Of a stretch of DNA of 17,397 nucleotides, positions 9,655 through 17,387 are shown in pieces. The stretch spans positions 1 through 17,397 of the forward strand of contig CAMLHP010000033.1 of assembly GCA_946479805.1 (NCBI GenBank), read 5' to 3'. The DNA is from an uncultured Gemmatimonadota bacterium. Its GTDB lineage: Bacteria; Gemmatimonadota; Gemmatimonadetes; Gemmatimonadales; GWC2-71-9. Numbering within the stretch: the stretch's first letter is position 1; every line of letters begins with the position of its first letter. The notes under the pieces are model-generated. The model was not told the DNA's origin. It saw only the letters and a list, made by a program, of their open reading frames with translations, and searched no databases. A program made the position numbers and the translations under genes.

Positions 9655-9677
9655 TCGCCGGCCACTTGGGCCGGCGA
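9655..9677. repeat. Perfect inverted repeat, 9-bp arms with 5-nt loop
   Basis: TCGCCGGCC (9655-9663) and GGCCGGCGA (9669-9677) are exact reverse complements around ACTTG. Nothing T-rich follows on either strand, so it is not a typical intrinsic terminator. It sits just upstream of the pterin operon's candidate -35, at about -51 to -73, where a regulator-binding palindrome would lie. If the promoter is further upstream it would instead be a hairpin in the mRNA leader. Confidence 0.75.
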
Positions 9678-9851
9678 GCGTGGTGACGGAACGACGACGG
9701 GGAGGTCTACTGAAGCCCAATCAAATACGCTTGGGTCCTTCGCCCTGACTCCTGCCTTCCCCCGAGGGGCATGGCATCGGAAATGGTATGCAGAACCCGG
9801 ATCGGACTTATCGGCTCAGTAACGGGGTTCCCCGCCGTCGCCCGACGCCAC

Positions 9852-9891
9852 TAAACTAGGAAGCAGGACAGGAGCCGTCAACCACGAGGAG
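9852..9891 (+). promoter_or_regulatory. Leader of the small membrane protein gene: -10-like TAAACT and strong ribosome binding site
   Basis: TAAACT (9852-9857) is a 4/6 match to a -10 box; the -35 region, TTCCCC at 9828-9833 with 18-bp spacing, is poor and lies in the CGGGG-TT-CCCCG element. GAGGAG at 9886-9891 is eight bases from the ATG at 9900 and is among the best Shine-Dalgarno sites in the window. It decides the start of a gene that is otherwise easy to miss. Confidence 0.5.
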
Positions 9892-9899
9892 CGAAACCG

Positions 9900-10043
9900 A
9901 TGCCGAGTGTTTTGCTGGCAATTGTGCTGTTGATCGTCTGGGTCGTGCTGGCCGGTCCGATGGCCGTCACCGCGCCGGCGGTGCACCTGCTCGTGGCCGC
10001 GGCGGCCACGCTATTCGTGCGCGGATGGGCGCTCTCGCGCTGA
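9900..10043 (+). CDS. Small hydrophobic membrane protein, 47 residues
   Basis: ATG at 9900 to TGA at 10041-10043. Seen: two hydrophobic helices, residues about 4-18 (LLAIVLLIVWVVLAG core) and 28-42, with a short Pro-rich turn between, and a basic tail (Arg41, Arg47). No charged residue occurs before Arg41. The GAGGAG ribosome binding site at 9886-9891 and high third-position GC support a real gene. Known: the length, the His-Leu-Leu-Val segment and the Arg-rich end resemble the Lmo0937/DUF5670 group of tiny membrane proteins, often stress-linked; this resemblance is from memory and unproven. It is a lone gene, divergent from the pterin operon and ending three bases before the convergent acetyltransferase stop. 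Confidence 0.65.
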   Translation: MPSVLLAIVLLIVWVVLAGPMAVTAPAVHLLVAAAATLFVRGWALSR

Positions 10044-10046
10044 CGC

Positions 10047-11006
10047 TCAGATTTCCCAGTTGGACAGGACGATGCCGCTCGTGTCCGGCTCCGGTGCATC
10101 GTGCAGCGTCATCCTCAGGTCGGTCCAGTGCACCCGGTATCCCAATCCGATCAGCTGGCGATAGGCGCCATTCGCAGCGCCCTGGCACCTCACCGAGACC
10201 CGCCGGCGCACCTGCTCCTCCTGGGCAGCGCGCTGCACCAGGGACAGGAGCGAGGTGAAGGCCTCCAGATCCCGCGCCACGATCTTGAGTACCCTCAACT
10301 CGTCACGGGGCCGCCCCGCCGCCAGCGGTGCGGCGTGCCACAGGGCGAAGCCGCTCAGCCGGCCACTCCGCCGCGCCAGCGAGACGTCACCCAGCCCCAG
10401 CTCCAGCGTCAGCCCGATCTCCCGGGCGAAATCCACGCCGGGCGAAAGCTCTTCCGTCAACGCCCGGCACTCCGCCATCAACCCAACGGTGTCCTGGCCC
10501 TGGCCCAGCCGCTCGTGTTCCATCCGGCCCGGCCGCGCGGCGTCGCGGACGAACGTGACGGTGAGCGGCCCCGGCACCATTCCCAGCCTGCTATAGAAGC
10601 CGATGTTCTCCACCGTTCGCGGCATGGTCTCCAGGCCGATGGTGGTGGCACCACGGGCACGGAGCCAGTCGATGCCGCTCCGCACCATGGTGGAACCGAT
10701 GCCTTCGCCCTGCCTGTCGGGACGCACCGCCAGCGGCCCCATCCAGCCCTCCGTTCCGGAGCGGTGCACCATGTTGAATGCCGCAATCGTCCCATCCTGG
10801 TCGCGCCACACCATGGCTCCGTCACCGGCATCCTCAAGGGCGTAGCGCCACACAAGCGGATTGAGGAACGGCACCCGCACTCCGCTCAGTCCGTCGCGCA
10901 CGTACCTGTCCGTGAATGCCTCCGAGAAGACGCGGTTCAGCGACTCGATGTCGTGCAACCCCGGCCGCTCGGGGCCCACCAGTGCGCGTTCAGGCCGCAA
11001 CGCCAT
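10047..11006 (-). CDS. Tandem GNAT-fold acetyltransferase
   Basis: A 319-residue cytoplasmic protein expected to transfer an acetyl group from acetyl-CoA to an unknown amine. Seen: the N-terminal GNAT domain (about 15-155) has the acetyl-CoA loop 'RPDRQGEGIGSTMV' (Q99-G-E-G-I-G104) and the 'NIGFYSRLGM' C-terminal strand (134-143). The C-terminal half (about 170-310) repeats a GNAT-like pattern ending 'AYRQLIGLGYRV', without an intact CoA loop, so it is probably a degenerate second domain. ATG 11006 has GGAGG at 11017-11013, six bases away, and overlaps the sbcC stop by 17 bp. It is therefore translated with sbcC. Substrate unknown; a role in DNA repair is not implied by the domain, only by position. 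Confidence 0.85.
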   Translation of the reverse strand: MALRPERALVGPERPGLHDIESLNRVFSEAFTDRYVRDGLSGVRVPFLNPLVWRYALEDAGDGAMVWRDQDGTIAAFNMVHRSGTEGWMGPLAVRPDRQGEGIGSTMVRSGIDWLRARGATTIGLETMPRTVENIGFYSRLGMVPGPLTVTFVRDAARPGRMEHERLGQGQDTVGLMAECRALTEELSPGVDFAREIGLTLELGLGDVSLARRSGRLSGFALWHAAPLAAGRPRDELRVLKIVARDLEAFTSLLSLVQRAAQEEQVRRRVSVRCQGAANGAYRQLIGLGYRVHWTDLRMTLHDAPEPDTSGIVLSNWEI

Positions 11007-13410
11007 GGCGTCCCTCCGGCTCCTCGCGGGCGTCGGACACTCCCCGGGCCGCGTCGTACTCCACCCGTATCACCCGGTCGAATCCGTCGCGCACGCTGTC
11101 GATGTGGGTGATGAGTATTACCTGCGGGAACCGGTCCGCCAGGCTGCGCAGCAGTTCCACCACCGCCGCGCGCCGGTCCTCGTCCAGCGAGCCGAATATC
11201 TCGTCCAGCACCAGCAGCGACAGCGGCTGCCCGGCACGGTCGGCTATCATCTGGCTGATCGCCAGCCGGAGGGCGAGGTTGGCCACGTCTTCCTCGCCTC
11301 CCGAAATGACCGGCTTGGAGGCGCCGTCATCCAGCAGCAGCGGCTCGTAGTCCTCATTCAGTTCCAGTTCATCGTATCGGCCGCGTGTCAGGTCCGTCAG
11401 GAACGAAGAGGCGATCTCCGAGAGCTCCGGCCTCAGCTGCTGGTTGAGGTCGGTGCGCAGTTCGGATAGTGCGCGATCGAGTTCGTCCTGCAGCAGTTGG
11501 GCCCGGCGCGCCTCGAACAGCTCCTGCCGCTTGAGCTCGGCCTCCTCGGCCCGCCTCCTGGCGGCGTCCATGGCCTGGTCCGCCGATTCGCGCTCGCCGC
11601 GCGCCCGCACCAGCGCCAGTTCGGCGTCACGGTGCTCGGCGGCGGACTTCGCCTCATCGGCGCCTGCCCGGGCGAACGCAGCCGGATCGAATTGCAGCGC
11701 CGCAATCGCTTCAGCCATGGAAGCGAGCGAAGCTGCCGCCTCACTCTGGCGCCGGGCCAGGTCTTCCAGCTCGCGCTCCAGTTCGGCCCGACGGGCCGCG
11801 CTGCTCCTGAGCCCCGCGGCTTCGACCGCCAGTGGCTGCAGCGCGCGAAGCCGCTCACGCAGGGCCTGGTGCCGGCCGGCGTCGTAGCCGGAAGCTTCGG
11901 CGCCGGCCACCGCCTCCAGCTCCGCCAGCCGCGCGACCACACGCTCCCGCTCGGCCCTGAGTGACCGGCGCTCCGCCACCTGCACCTCCAGTCGCGCCTG
12001 TTCGGAAGTCAGCTCGGCAACTTCCCGCTCCAGCTTCGCTCGCTCCTGTTCCAGGGCAACCAGCTCGGGGGGCGTGTCCCTCAGCTGGTCGATCCGCCGC
12101 TTGTAATAGACTCCATTCGACTTGACCTCCTCCAGCTGGCGGTCGAGCAGCCCCAGTACCCGGTCGAACTCGTCGCCCAGCTGGCGAGCGCAGGTGGGAC
12201 ACACCCCTTCGGGGCCCATCCCCGCCAGCCGCTCGCGCTGGCTGGTGAGATCATTGAACTGGGCCAGCAGCGCCTTGCGGCTGCTCTGCGCATCCGCCGA
12301 GTCGCGGACCCAGGCGGTTCGAAGGTCCTCGGTCTGCGCCGACACCTCGGACGCGCGCTGCCTGACTCCTGCGACCCTGCCATGGACCAGTTCCAGCTGT
12401 TCGGTCTGCGGCAGTCGCAGCAGCTGCGCGTCGATCTCGGCGAGGCGGCTGCGCTGGGCATCCCGCTGCGCCATCGCCTCGCGCTGGCGGAAGAATTCGC
12501 GGCTCTGGTCGGTAAGCCTGGCGTCCTCAGCCTCAAGCGCCGGCAGCTCGGTCAGCTGGGATCCGATCTCGTCCGCCCTGGTGTCGGCCGACCGCGCCTC
12601 CTTGAGCGCGGCCTCGGATCGCTCGGCACGTTCCGCCAGCGCCTGCGCCGAGTTCTCGGCCACGCGGCGTTCGGTCTCGAGCGCGTTGAGTTGCTCGCGG
12701 CTTGCGCGGACCTTCTCCCAGTGGGGCCGCGCTTCCTCCAGCCTGGCAGTCAATGCGTTGAACTTCAGCTGGGCTTCCGATTCCGCCTCGGCCGCGAGTC
12801 GCTGGCGCCCGGATGCCTGGTCGAGTTCGGTTGCCACCACCCTGGCATCGGGCAGTGCCGACTCCAGCAGACCGACCTTGAGGCGGCTCCCCTGGCGCAT
12901 CGACTTGAGGCGGTCCTGTGCCAGCCGGATTCTCTCGTAGCCCAGGACCCGCGACAGGAACTGGGCCCGCTGCGAAGCGGTGAGCGAGGCCATCACCGCC
13001 AGGTCCTTCTGGCCAGTGAAGTAGGTGTTGAAGAACTCCTCCCGGGTCATGCCGAGGAGCCGGGTGATTCTCTCGGTGACGCTGTCGAGGCTGGTGGCTA
13101 CGGGCTCGGGGCTGTGGTCCTGCCACAGCTGGGCGCTGTTGAGGCTCCTCAGCACGCGATAGTGGTGGGCGCCGAGGGAAAATTCCATCTCCACTTCCAT
13201 GCGCGACCGGGGCGGCGCGTTCCGGCGCCGCATGTGATCGCGGGCGCCTCGCGCCGCCTTCATTCCGTACATCACCCAGGCGATCGCCTCGAGGAGGGTG
13301 GTCTTGCCCGCCCCGTTGGGGCCGATGATGCCGGTGAGGCCCGCGCCGAACTCGAGCTCGGTTGACTCGTGCTGGCGGAAGTTGAGCAGGCGGAGGCGAT
13401 GGATGTGCAT
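10990..13410 (-). CDS. sbcC: SbcC/Rad50-type ATPase of the SbcCD nuclease
   Basis: The ATP-driven SMC-like subunit that, with SbcD, cuts hairpins and processes blocked DNA ends. Seen, 806 residues: Walker A 'GPNGAGKTT' (30-38); Q-loop region 'FFNTYFTGQKDL'; two long Ala/Glu/Arg/Leu-rich coiled-coil arms; a zinc hook with CPTC (Cys404, Cys407) at their middle; ABC signature SGGEE (703-707); Walker B 'LLVLDE' with Asp736-Glu737; and switch His769 in 'ILITHID'. The coils are shorter than in E. coli SbcC (about 1,050 residues), nearer to archaeal Rad50. The ATG shares one base with the sbcD stop (TGATG), so they are translationally coupled. No ribosome binding site is needed or seen. Confidence 0.95.
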   Translation of the reverse strand: MHIHRLRLLNFRQHESTELEFGAGLTGIIGPNGAGKTTLLEAIAWVMYGMKAARGARDHMRRRNAPPRSRMEVEMEFSLGAHHYRVLRSLNSAQLWQDHSPEPVATSLDSVTERITRLLGMTREEFFNTYFTGQKDLAVMASLTASQRAQFLSRVLGYERIRLAQDRLKSMRQGSRLKVGLLESALPDARVVATELDQASGRQRLAAEAESEAQLKFNALTARLEEARPHWEKVRASREQLNALETERRVAENSAQALAERAERSEAALKEARSADTRADEIGSQLTELPALEAEDARLTDQSREFFRQREAMAQRDAQRSRLAEIDAQLLRLPQTEQLELVHGRVAGVRQRASEVSAQTEDLRTAWVRDSADAQSSRKALLAQFNDLTSQRERLAGMGPEGVCPTCARQLGDEFDRVLGLLDRQLEEVKSNGVYYKRRIDQLRDTPPELVALEQERAKLEREVAELTSEQARLEVQVAERRSLRAERERVVARLAELEAVAGAEASGYDAGRHQALRERLRALQPLAVEAAGLRSSAARRAELERELEDLARRQSEAAASLASMAEAIAALQFDPAAFARAGADEAKSAAEHRDAELALVRARGERESADQAMDAARRRAEEAELKRQELFEARRAQLLQDELDRALSELRTDLNQQLRPELSEIASSFLTDLTRGRYDELELNEDYEPLLLDDGASKPVISGGEEDVANLALRLAISQMIADRAGQPLSLLVLDEIFGSLDEDRRAAVVELLRSLADRFPQVILITHIDSVRDGFDRVIRVEYDAARGVSDAREEPEGRHGVAA

Positions 13411-14612
13411 CAGCCGTCCGACAGGTTGCGCTCGGCGGTTTCCACCAGGTCGACCCCGGTCCGGACGAACAGCTCCCGGTCGAGGCCCTCGGGCAGCCGC
13501 CTGCGCTCGAGATACTCCTGGACCACCTCGCCCAGCGTGGCTCGCCGGCCAGCAGCGCCGCTTTCCACCCTGCGGGTCGCCTCAGGCCGCCGGACGTCGA
13601 GATGGAAGTGGAGCGCTTCTGCCCGCGCGGCGCGTATCGCGGTGTGGTCCAGCAGCCGGGCCACAGTTCGAGGCACGCCCGTGACCACCAGCCGCACGAC
13701 CTTGCCTCCGATGCCGCCATCCACCGCGGCAAGGCGGCCGGCGATGCCGCGGTCGAGTTCCTCGGGACCGAGGCCGGTGCCGTCGAGTCGTGGGAGGTCG
13801 ATGTATCGCCTCGCCAGCGGAACAGGCACGCGCTCCACCTTGCCATTCTCCAGGTCAGCCAGGAGCCATCCCTTGCCATTGCTGCCGTGGGCCGCTTCCT
13901 CGCGCATCTCGGCCCAGGGATTGGTGCTCACGTACTCCAGCGAACCGGAATACCACGCGCGTGGGGCAATCTCTCGCTGCACGTGGTAATGACCGAACGC
14001 CACATAGCTCCAGTGCTCTGCGCCCAGCTCGGACGCAGTCACCATCGCCCCGCCGTACTCGGAGCCGCCCTGGTCGTGGGCCACGACTCCCTCCACGTCG
14101 CCATGGATCACCAGCACCTGGTTGCGGCGCGAGCCGGAGGGACGGAGTGCTGGACGATCCGCCCGCACCAGGGCCTGGTGGGGCACGGCGAGGACCGAGA
14201 GGTCAAGCGCTGGGTAATCGAAAGTGCGCTCGGTGGTGGCGGCCACGTCCACCCCCAGTTCTTCGAACAGCCGGAGGATGGAGCCCGTCTCCACCGAGCG
14301 CGGGGTGTCGTGGTTCCCGGCGATCAGAACGATAGGAGCCCCCGGCAGCGCGGCACGCAGCCGCTGGAACTGCTGGAACGCGAAGACAATGGCGGAATTG
14401 GTCGGCCGCACGCTGTGAAAGAGGTCCCCAGCCACCATCACGGCGTCGGGCCGGGCCACCAGGACGCGATCCACCGCTGAGCGGAAGGCGGCCTCCACAT
14501 CCGCTTCCCGCTGGTTCAGGCCGCCGGTGGTCTGGCGGTGGTATTGCCGGATGCCGAGATGGGGGTCGGCCAGATGGGCGAGCTTCACAGGGTAGAGAAT
14601 GTCCCTCCCCAT
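13410..14612 (-). CDS. sbcD: SbcD/Mre11-type nuclease subunit
   Basis: The two-metal phosphodiesterase partner of SbcC, with 3'-5' exonuclease and hairpin endonuclease activity. Seen, numbered from ATG 14612 (400 residues): Asp16-x-His18, GDLFH (62-66), GNHD (99-102), His170 in 'VIHGDVEG', and GHYH (207-210). All Mre11 metal-site motifs are intact. The C-terminal part (about 260-400) contains the helical region that would bind the base of the SbcC coils. Start: family members open directly with '(M)-x-L-x-H-L-A-D-x-H', which favours GTG 14588; ATG 14612 adds eight residues, and TTG 14624 would cut into the palindrome. None has a well-placed ribosome binding site. First gene of the sbcD-sbcC-GNAT operon, divergent from the ClC gene. 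Confidence 0.95.
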   Translation of the reverse strand: MGRDILYPVKLAHLADPHLGIRQYHRQTTGGLNQREADVEAAFRSAVDRVLVARPDAVMVAGDLFHSVRPTNSAIVFAFQQFQRLRAALPGAPIVLIAGNHDTPRSVETGSILRLFEELGVDVAATTERTFDYPALDLSVLAVPHQALVRADRPALRPSGSRRNQVLVIHGDVEGVVAHDQGGSEYGGAMVTASELGAEHWSYVAFGHYHVQREIAPRAWYSGSLEYVSTNPWAEMREEAAHGSNGKGWLLADLENGKVERVPVPLARRYIDLPRLDGTGLGPEELDRGIAGRLAAVDGGIGGKVVRLVVTGVPRTVARLLDHTAIRAARAEALHFHLDVRRPEATRRVESGAAGRRATLGEVVQEYLERRRLPEGLDRELFVRTGVDLVETAERNLSDG

Positions 14613-14618
14613 CGCGCC

Positions 14619-14639
14619 GCACAAGCCGCTACCTTGTGC
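14619..14639. promoter_or_regulatory. 21-bp perfect palindrome between divergent sbcD and ClC genes (candidate operator)
   Basis: GCACAAG (14619-14625) and CTTGTGC (14633-14639) are exact reverse complements with a 7-bp spacer. They fill almost all of the 29 bp between ATG 14612 (leftward) and ATG 14642 (rightward). TACCTT (14630-14635) within it ends six bases before ATG 14642, the geometry of a -10 box for a leaderless ClC transcript. A dimeric regulator here could block both genes; regulation is inference. Confidence 0.5.
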
Positions 14640-14641
14640 CC

Positions 14642-16492
14642 ATGACTCCGGAATCAGACGCCGCGGTACCGGTAGCCCCGTCGCTCGATCCCGCCCTCCA
14701 GTCCGCCGGCATCACCCTCGAGCCAGAGACCGACCACCGCAGGCTGCTCCAGATGTCGGCGCTGGCGCTGGTGATGGGGCTGGCCGGCTCGGCCGCGGCG
14801 GAGATACTGGTAAAGCTGATCGCGCTGGCCACCAACATCTCCTTCTATCATCGGCTGTCATTCGCCGAGACGTCACCCGCCGGGCACGGCCTGGGCCCGC
14901 TGGTCATCGTGGTGCCAGTCGTTGGCGGATTGATCGTTGGGCTGATGGCGCGCCTGGGCACGCCGGCGATCCGGGGGCATGGGATCCCCGAGGCGATGGA
15001 GCGCGTGCTCCACGGCGAGAGCAGGATCTCGCCCAAGGTCACCTTCCTGAAGCCATTGTCGGCGGCGGTTGCCATAGGCACTGGAGGGCCATTCGGCGCG
15101 GAGGGCCCGATCATCGCGACCGGGGGCGCGCTGGGCTCGATGCTGGGCCAGACACTCCGCACCACGGCCGACGAGAGAAAAGTCCTCCTGGCATCAGGTG
15201 CGGCGGCCGGCATGGCGGCCATCTTCGGGAGCCCGGTATCCGCGGTGCTCCTGGCGGTCGAACTGCTGCTGTTTGAATATCGCGCGAGGTCGCTGGTGCC
15301 TGTGGCGCTGGCCGCGAGCGTCGCCGCCGGTGCCCGGATAGTCCTCCATGGGCCCGCTCCCACCTTCCCCATGCCCCTCATCGACCAGCCTTCCGGGTCG
15401 GCGCTGGCAAGCTATGTGGTCATCGGAGCGCTCATCGGGCTGGCGGCGGTGATCATCACGCGAATGCTTTACCGGATCGAGGATGCCTTCGAGCGGCTGC
15501 CGGTCCACTGGATGTGGTGGCCGGCGATCGGCGCGGTCTGCGTCGGTGTGGTGGGGTGGTACGAGCCCCGGACGCTGGGGGTGGGCTACGACAACATCAC
15601 CGCGGTGCTGTCGGGCGAGATCGTCGGGATGGCGCTCCTGGGCCTGGTCGTGGCCAAGCTCATTTCCTGGTCGGTGGCACTGGGCAGCGGCACGTCGGGC
15701 GGGACGCTCGCTCCTCTCTTCACCATCGGCGGCGGCCTCGGTGCACTGGTGGGCGCCTCGGTCCAGCGTTTCCTGCCGGGACTGGGCATCGACCCACGGG
15801 TAGCGGCGCTGGTGGGGATGGCCGCGATCTTCGCGGGAGCATCACGGGCGCTGCTGACATCGGTCGTGTTTGCGTTCGAGACCACCCGCCAGCCGCTGGG
15901 CCTCCTCCCTCTGCTGGCGGGGTGCACCGGCGCCTACCTGGTGTCGCTGCTGCAGATGCGAAGCACCATCATGACCGAGAGGCTGGCGCGTCGCGGCACA
16001 CCGGTGCCCTCGGACTATGGCGTGGATTACCTGGCCGGCATCCAGGTGCGCGACGCATGCTCCACCCCCGCTGTAACCCTGGGTGCGGATACCACGCTGG
16101 CCGAGGCCCGGGCATGGCTCGACTCGGGCGAATCCGGCAGCAGGCACCAGGGCTTCCCGGTAATCGACCGCAGCGGCCGGCTCGCGGGCATGGTGATGGC
16201 CAGCGAGGTGCGTGGCAGCGCCCGCAACGAGAAGGAGCCGGTTTCGGCGCTGATAAGCCGGCCCGCTGCGGTGATCTTCGAGGACCAGACGGTGCGCGAT
16301 GCAGCCGACCACATGGTGCGACAGCAGGTAGGACGGCTTCCGGTGGTGGAGCGAAACCAGCCTGCCAAGGTGGTCGGGATCATCACGAGGAGCGACCTGC
16401 TCGAAGCCCACGAGCGGAGGCTGCACGCGGCCGAGCGCCGTCGCAGGGCAGCCAGCGTCCGCCGGGTACTGGCCAGGATACGGCCGCGATAG
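14642..16492 (+). CDS. ClC-family chloride channel or transporter with C-terminal CBS pair
   Basis: A 616-residue inner-membrane protein moving chloride or a similar anion. Seen: about 10-12 hydrophobic segments (about 36-440); the ion-site motif GHGIP (112-116); GAEGP with the gating Glu154; and 'GSGTSGGTLAPLF' for the later selectivity segment. Residues about 455-600 hold two CBS domains ('VRDACSTPAVTL' and 'QVGRLPVVE...GIITRSDLL'), which commonly bind adenine nucleotides. The position of the internal proton Glu (E203 of the E. coli antiporter) is Leu208 in 'AVELLL', and the SIYT-type Tyr position reads 'IMTERL', so Met. Both suggest altered proton coupling. ATG 14642 follows a palindrome; GTG 14636 would add two residues. 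No Shine-Dalgarno. Anion choice is not readable. Confidence 0.9.
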   Translation: MTPESDAAVPVAPSLDPALQSAGITLEPETDHRRLLQMSALALVMGLAGSAAAEILVKLIALATNISFYHRLSFAETSPAGHGLGPLVIVVPVVGGLIVGLMARLGTPAIRGHGIPEAMERVLHGESRISPKVTFLKPLSAAVAIGTGGPFGAEGPIIATGGALGSMLGQTLRTTADERKVLLASGAAAGMAAIFGSPVSAVLLAVELLLFEYRARSLVPVALAASVAAGARIVLHGPAPTFPMPLIDQPSGSALASYVVIGALIGLAAVIITRMLYRIEDAFERLPVHWMWWPAIGAVCVGVVGWYEPRTLGVGYDNITAVLSGEIVGMALLGLVVAKLISWSVALGSGTSGGTLAPLFTIGGGLGALVGASVQRFLPGLGIDPRVAALVGMAAIFAGASRALLTSVVFAFETTRQPLGLLPLLAGCTGAYLVSLLQMRSTIMTERLARRGTPVPSDYGVDYLAGIQVRDACSTPAVTLGADTTLAEARAWLDSGESGSRHQGFPVIDRSGRLAGMVMASEVRGSARNEKEPVSALISRPAAVIFEDQTVRDAADHMVRQQVGRLPVVERNQPAKVVGIITRSDLLEAHERRLHAAERRRRAASVRRVLARIRPR

Positions 16493-16517
16493 CTCGATGC
16501 AGGCGCGGACGGACACC

Positions 16518-16537
16518 ATCCCGGTGCTGCCCGGGGT
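16518..16537 (+). terminator. Weak hairpin after the ClC gene
   Basis: CCCGG (16520-16524) pairs with CCGGG (16531-16535) over a six-base loop, extendable by a G-T and an A-T pair. It begins 26 bases after the ClC stop. No T-run follows, so any terminator activity would be weak. Confidence 0.2.
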
Positions 16538-16565
16538 TGTGAAGACGCCCGCGTGATCTTATTTA
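16537..16565 (+). promoter_or_regulatory. Candidate promoter of the DUF481 barrel gene
   Basis: TTGTGA (16537-16542, 4/6) and TATTTA (16560-16565, 3/6) are 17 bp apart in an unusually AT-rich patch. The implied leader is about 33 bases long. It overlaps the end of the hairpin after the ClC gene. Confidence 0.35.
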
Positions 16566-16604
16566 CCCCGCTTCAACCCCCGATTACCACGACCGGATTC
16601 CGCG

Positions 16605-17387
16605 ATGACCGGCCAATTCAAGCACTGGGCGCGCCACGCCAGCGGTGCCATTCTCGGAATGCTCGCTCTGGCAGCGCCACTCGGCGCACAGCCCGCCGAC
16701 TCGACGAACCATGGGCGCTGGGTCACCGACGCGGAACTGTCGTTCACCGACATGGCGGGCAACAAGTCGCTTTCACTGCTCAGCACCGGCCTGGGATTCC
16801 AGCTCCAGGAGCACCGGAGCGTCGAGGTCGCGGTGAAGGGTTCGGCGCGGTACGGAAAAAGTGAGGGGAGCGTCGCGGTCAGCATTTACCGGGGCGAATT
16901 CAACCTGCGGCTCCGCCCGCGGCGGGAAATTTCGCCCTTCCTCCGCACCACGCTGGAGCATGACGCGGTGCGGCTGCTCGACGTGCGCGCAGCGATCGCG
17001 GTGGGAGCGGAGGTGAACCTCCTGGCCCAGGGTCCCAGCAAGATGACCCTCGGCCTCGCGCTGTTGCAGGACTACGAGTCTCGCGACCTTCCGGCAGGCA
17101 GCACCGCAGAGCCGACGTTGTCTTCCACCCGCTTCAACCTGCAGTTCCGGGGAGCGACGCCGCTCACCCCCGATGTCACGCTGGACCACAGCTCCCAGAT
17201 CCAGCCGGTGGCGGGCGACCTCGCGGACTACCTGCTGACCTCGCAGACATCGATCAAGGTCAAGCTGACCCGGGTCCTCGCGTTCCAGACGAGCTACAGC
17301 TTCAACCGGGACGTCTCACCGCTGCCGGGAGTGGAATTCAGGAACGACAGGACCCTGACGACAGGGCTGGTGGTGCACCTGGAATAG
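16605..17387 (+). CDS. DUF481-like outer-membrane beta-barrel protein
   Basis: A 260-residue exported protein predicted to sit in the outer membrane. Seen: an N-terminal signal peptide of about 28 residues with a hydrophobic core 'AILGMLALAAPLGA'; then alternating hydrophobic/polar strands throughout, with opening 'DAELSFTDMAGNKS', typical of DUF481 ('x-ELSY-x-x-T-x-GN'), and an ending strand 'TLTTGLVVHLE' after 'LPGVEFRNDR', similar to the DUF481 C-terminus. No enzyme motif is visible. Known: the family (YdiY-like) is salt-induced in some bacteria and its role is unclear. ATG 16605 has no strong Shine-Dalgarno. It is separate from the ClC gene by 112 bp and has its own promoter candidate; ten bases remain after its stop. 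DUF481 is a resemblance by pattern. Confidence 0.7.
   Translation: MTGQFKHWARHASGAILGMLALAAPLGAQPADSTNHGRWVTDAELSFTDMAGNKSLSLLSTGLGFQLQEHRSVEVAVKGSARYGKSEGSVAVSIYRGEFNLRLRPRREISPFLRTTLEHDAVRLLDVRAAIAVGAEVNLLAQGPSKMTLGLALLQDYESRDLPAGSTAEPTLSSTRFNLQFRGATPLTPDVTLDHSSQIQPVAGDLADYLLTSQTSIKVKLTRVLAFQTSYSFNRDVSPLPGVEFRNDRTLTTGLVVHLE

Larger units (their letters stand above)
9586..9899. other. 314-bp divergent intergenic region
   Basis: Lies between the pterin synthase gene (leftward) and the small membrane protein gene (rightward). It contains a minus-strand promoter candidate (9611-9638), a perfect hairpin (9655-9677), a G/C inverted repeat around 9753-9776 (CCCC/GGGG core with imperfect outer arms), a CGGGG-TT-CCCCG element at 9823-9834, and the leader of the small gene with TAAACT and GAGGAG. 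It is less GC-rich from 9715 to 9730 and 9780 to 9860 than the genes. I see no convincing coding frame: the open frames across it run through these structures and lack family resemblance. Confidence 0.6.

Noticed and set aside
9586..9720. Longer start for the pterin synthase at 9720
   Set aside because: The extra 45 residues cover a perfect hairpin and a promoter candidate and do not look like the family; ATG 9585 has its own AGGA site.
9586..9780. preQ1 or other riboswitch upstream of the pterin operon
   Set aside because: I looked for the short preQ1 hairpin with an A-rich tail and saw none; the leader after the candidate promoter is only about 20 bases.
12382..13879. Long open frames overlapping sbcC and sbcD in other frames (327 and 448 codons)
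   Set aside because: They carry no recognisable motifs and are opposite or out of frame to intact Walker A, zinc-hook and Mre11 motifs.
16520..16535. Strong intrinsic terminator after the ClC gene
   Set aside because: Only a 5-bp core stem and no following T-run; kept as a low-confidence feature, not as a finding.
16497..16556. A 19-codon open frame between the ClC and DUF481 genes
   Set aside because: No ribosome binding site, very short, and it spans the hairpin and promoter candidate.
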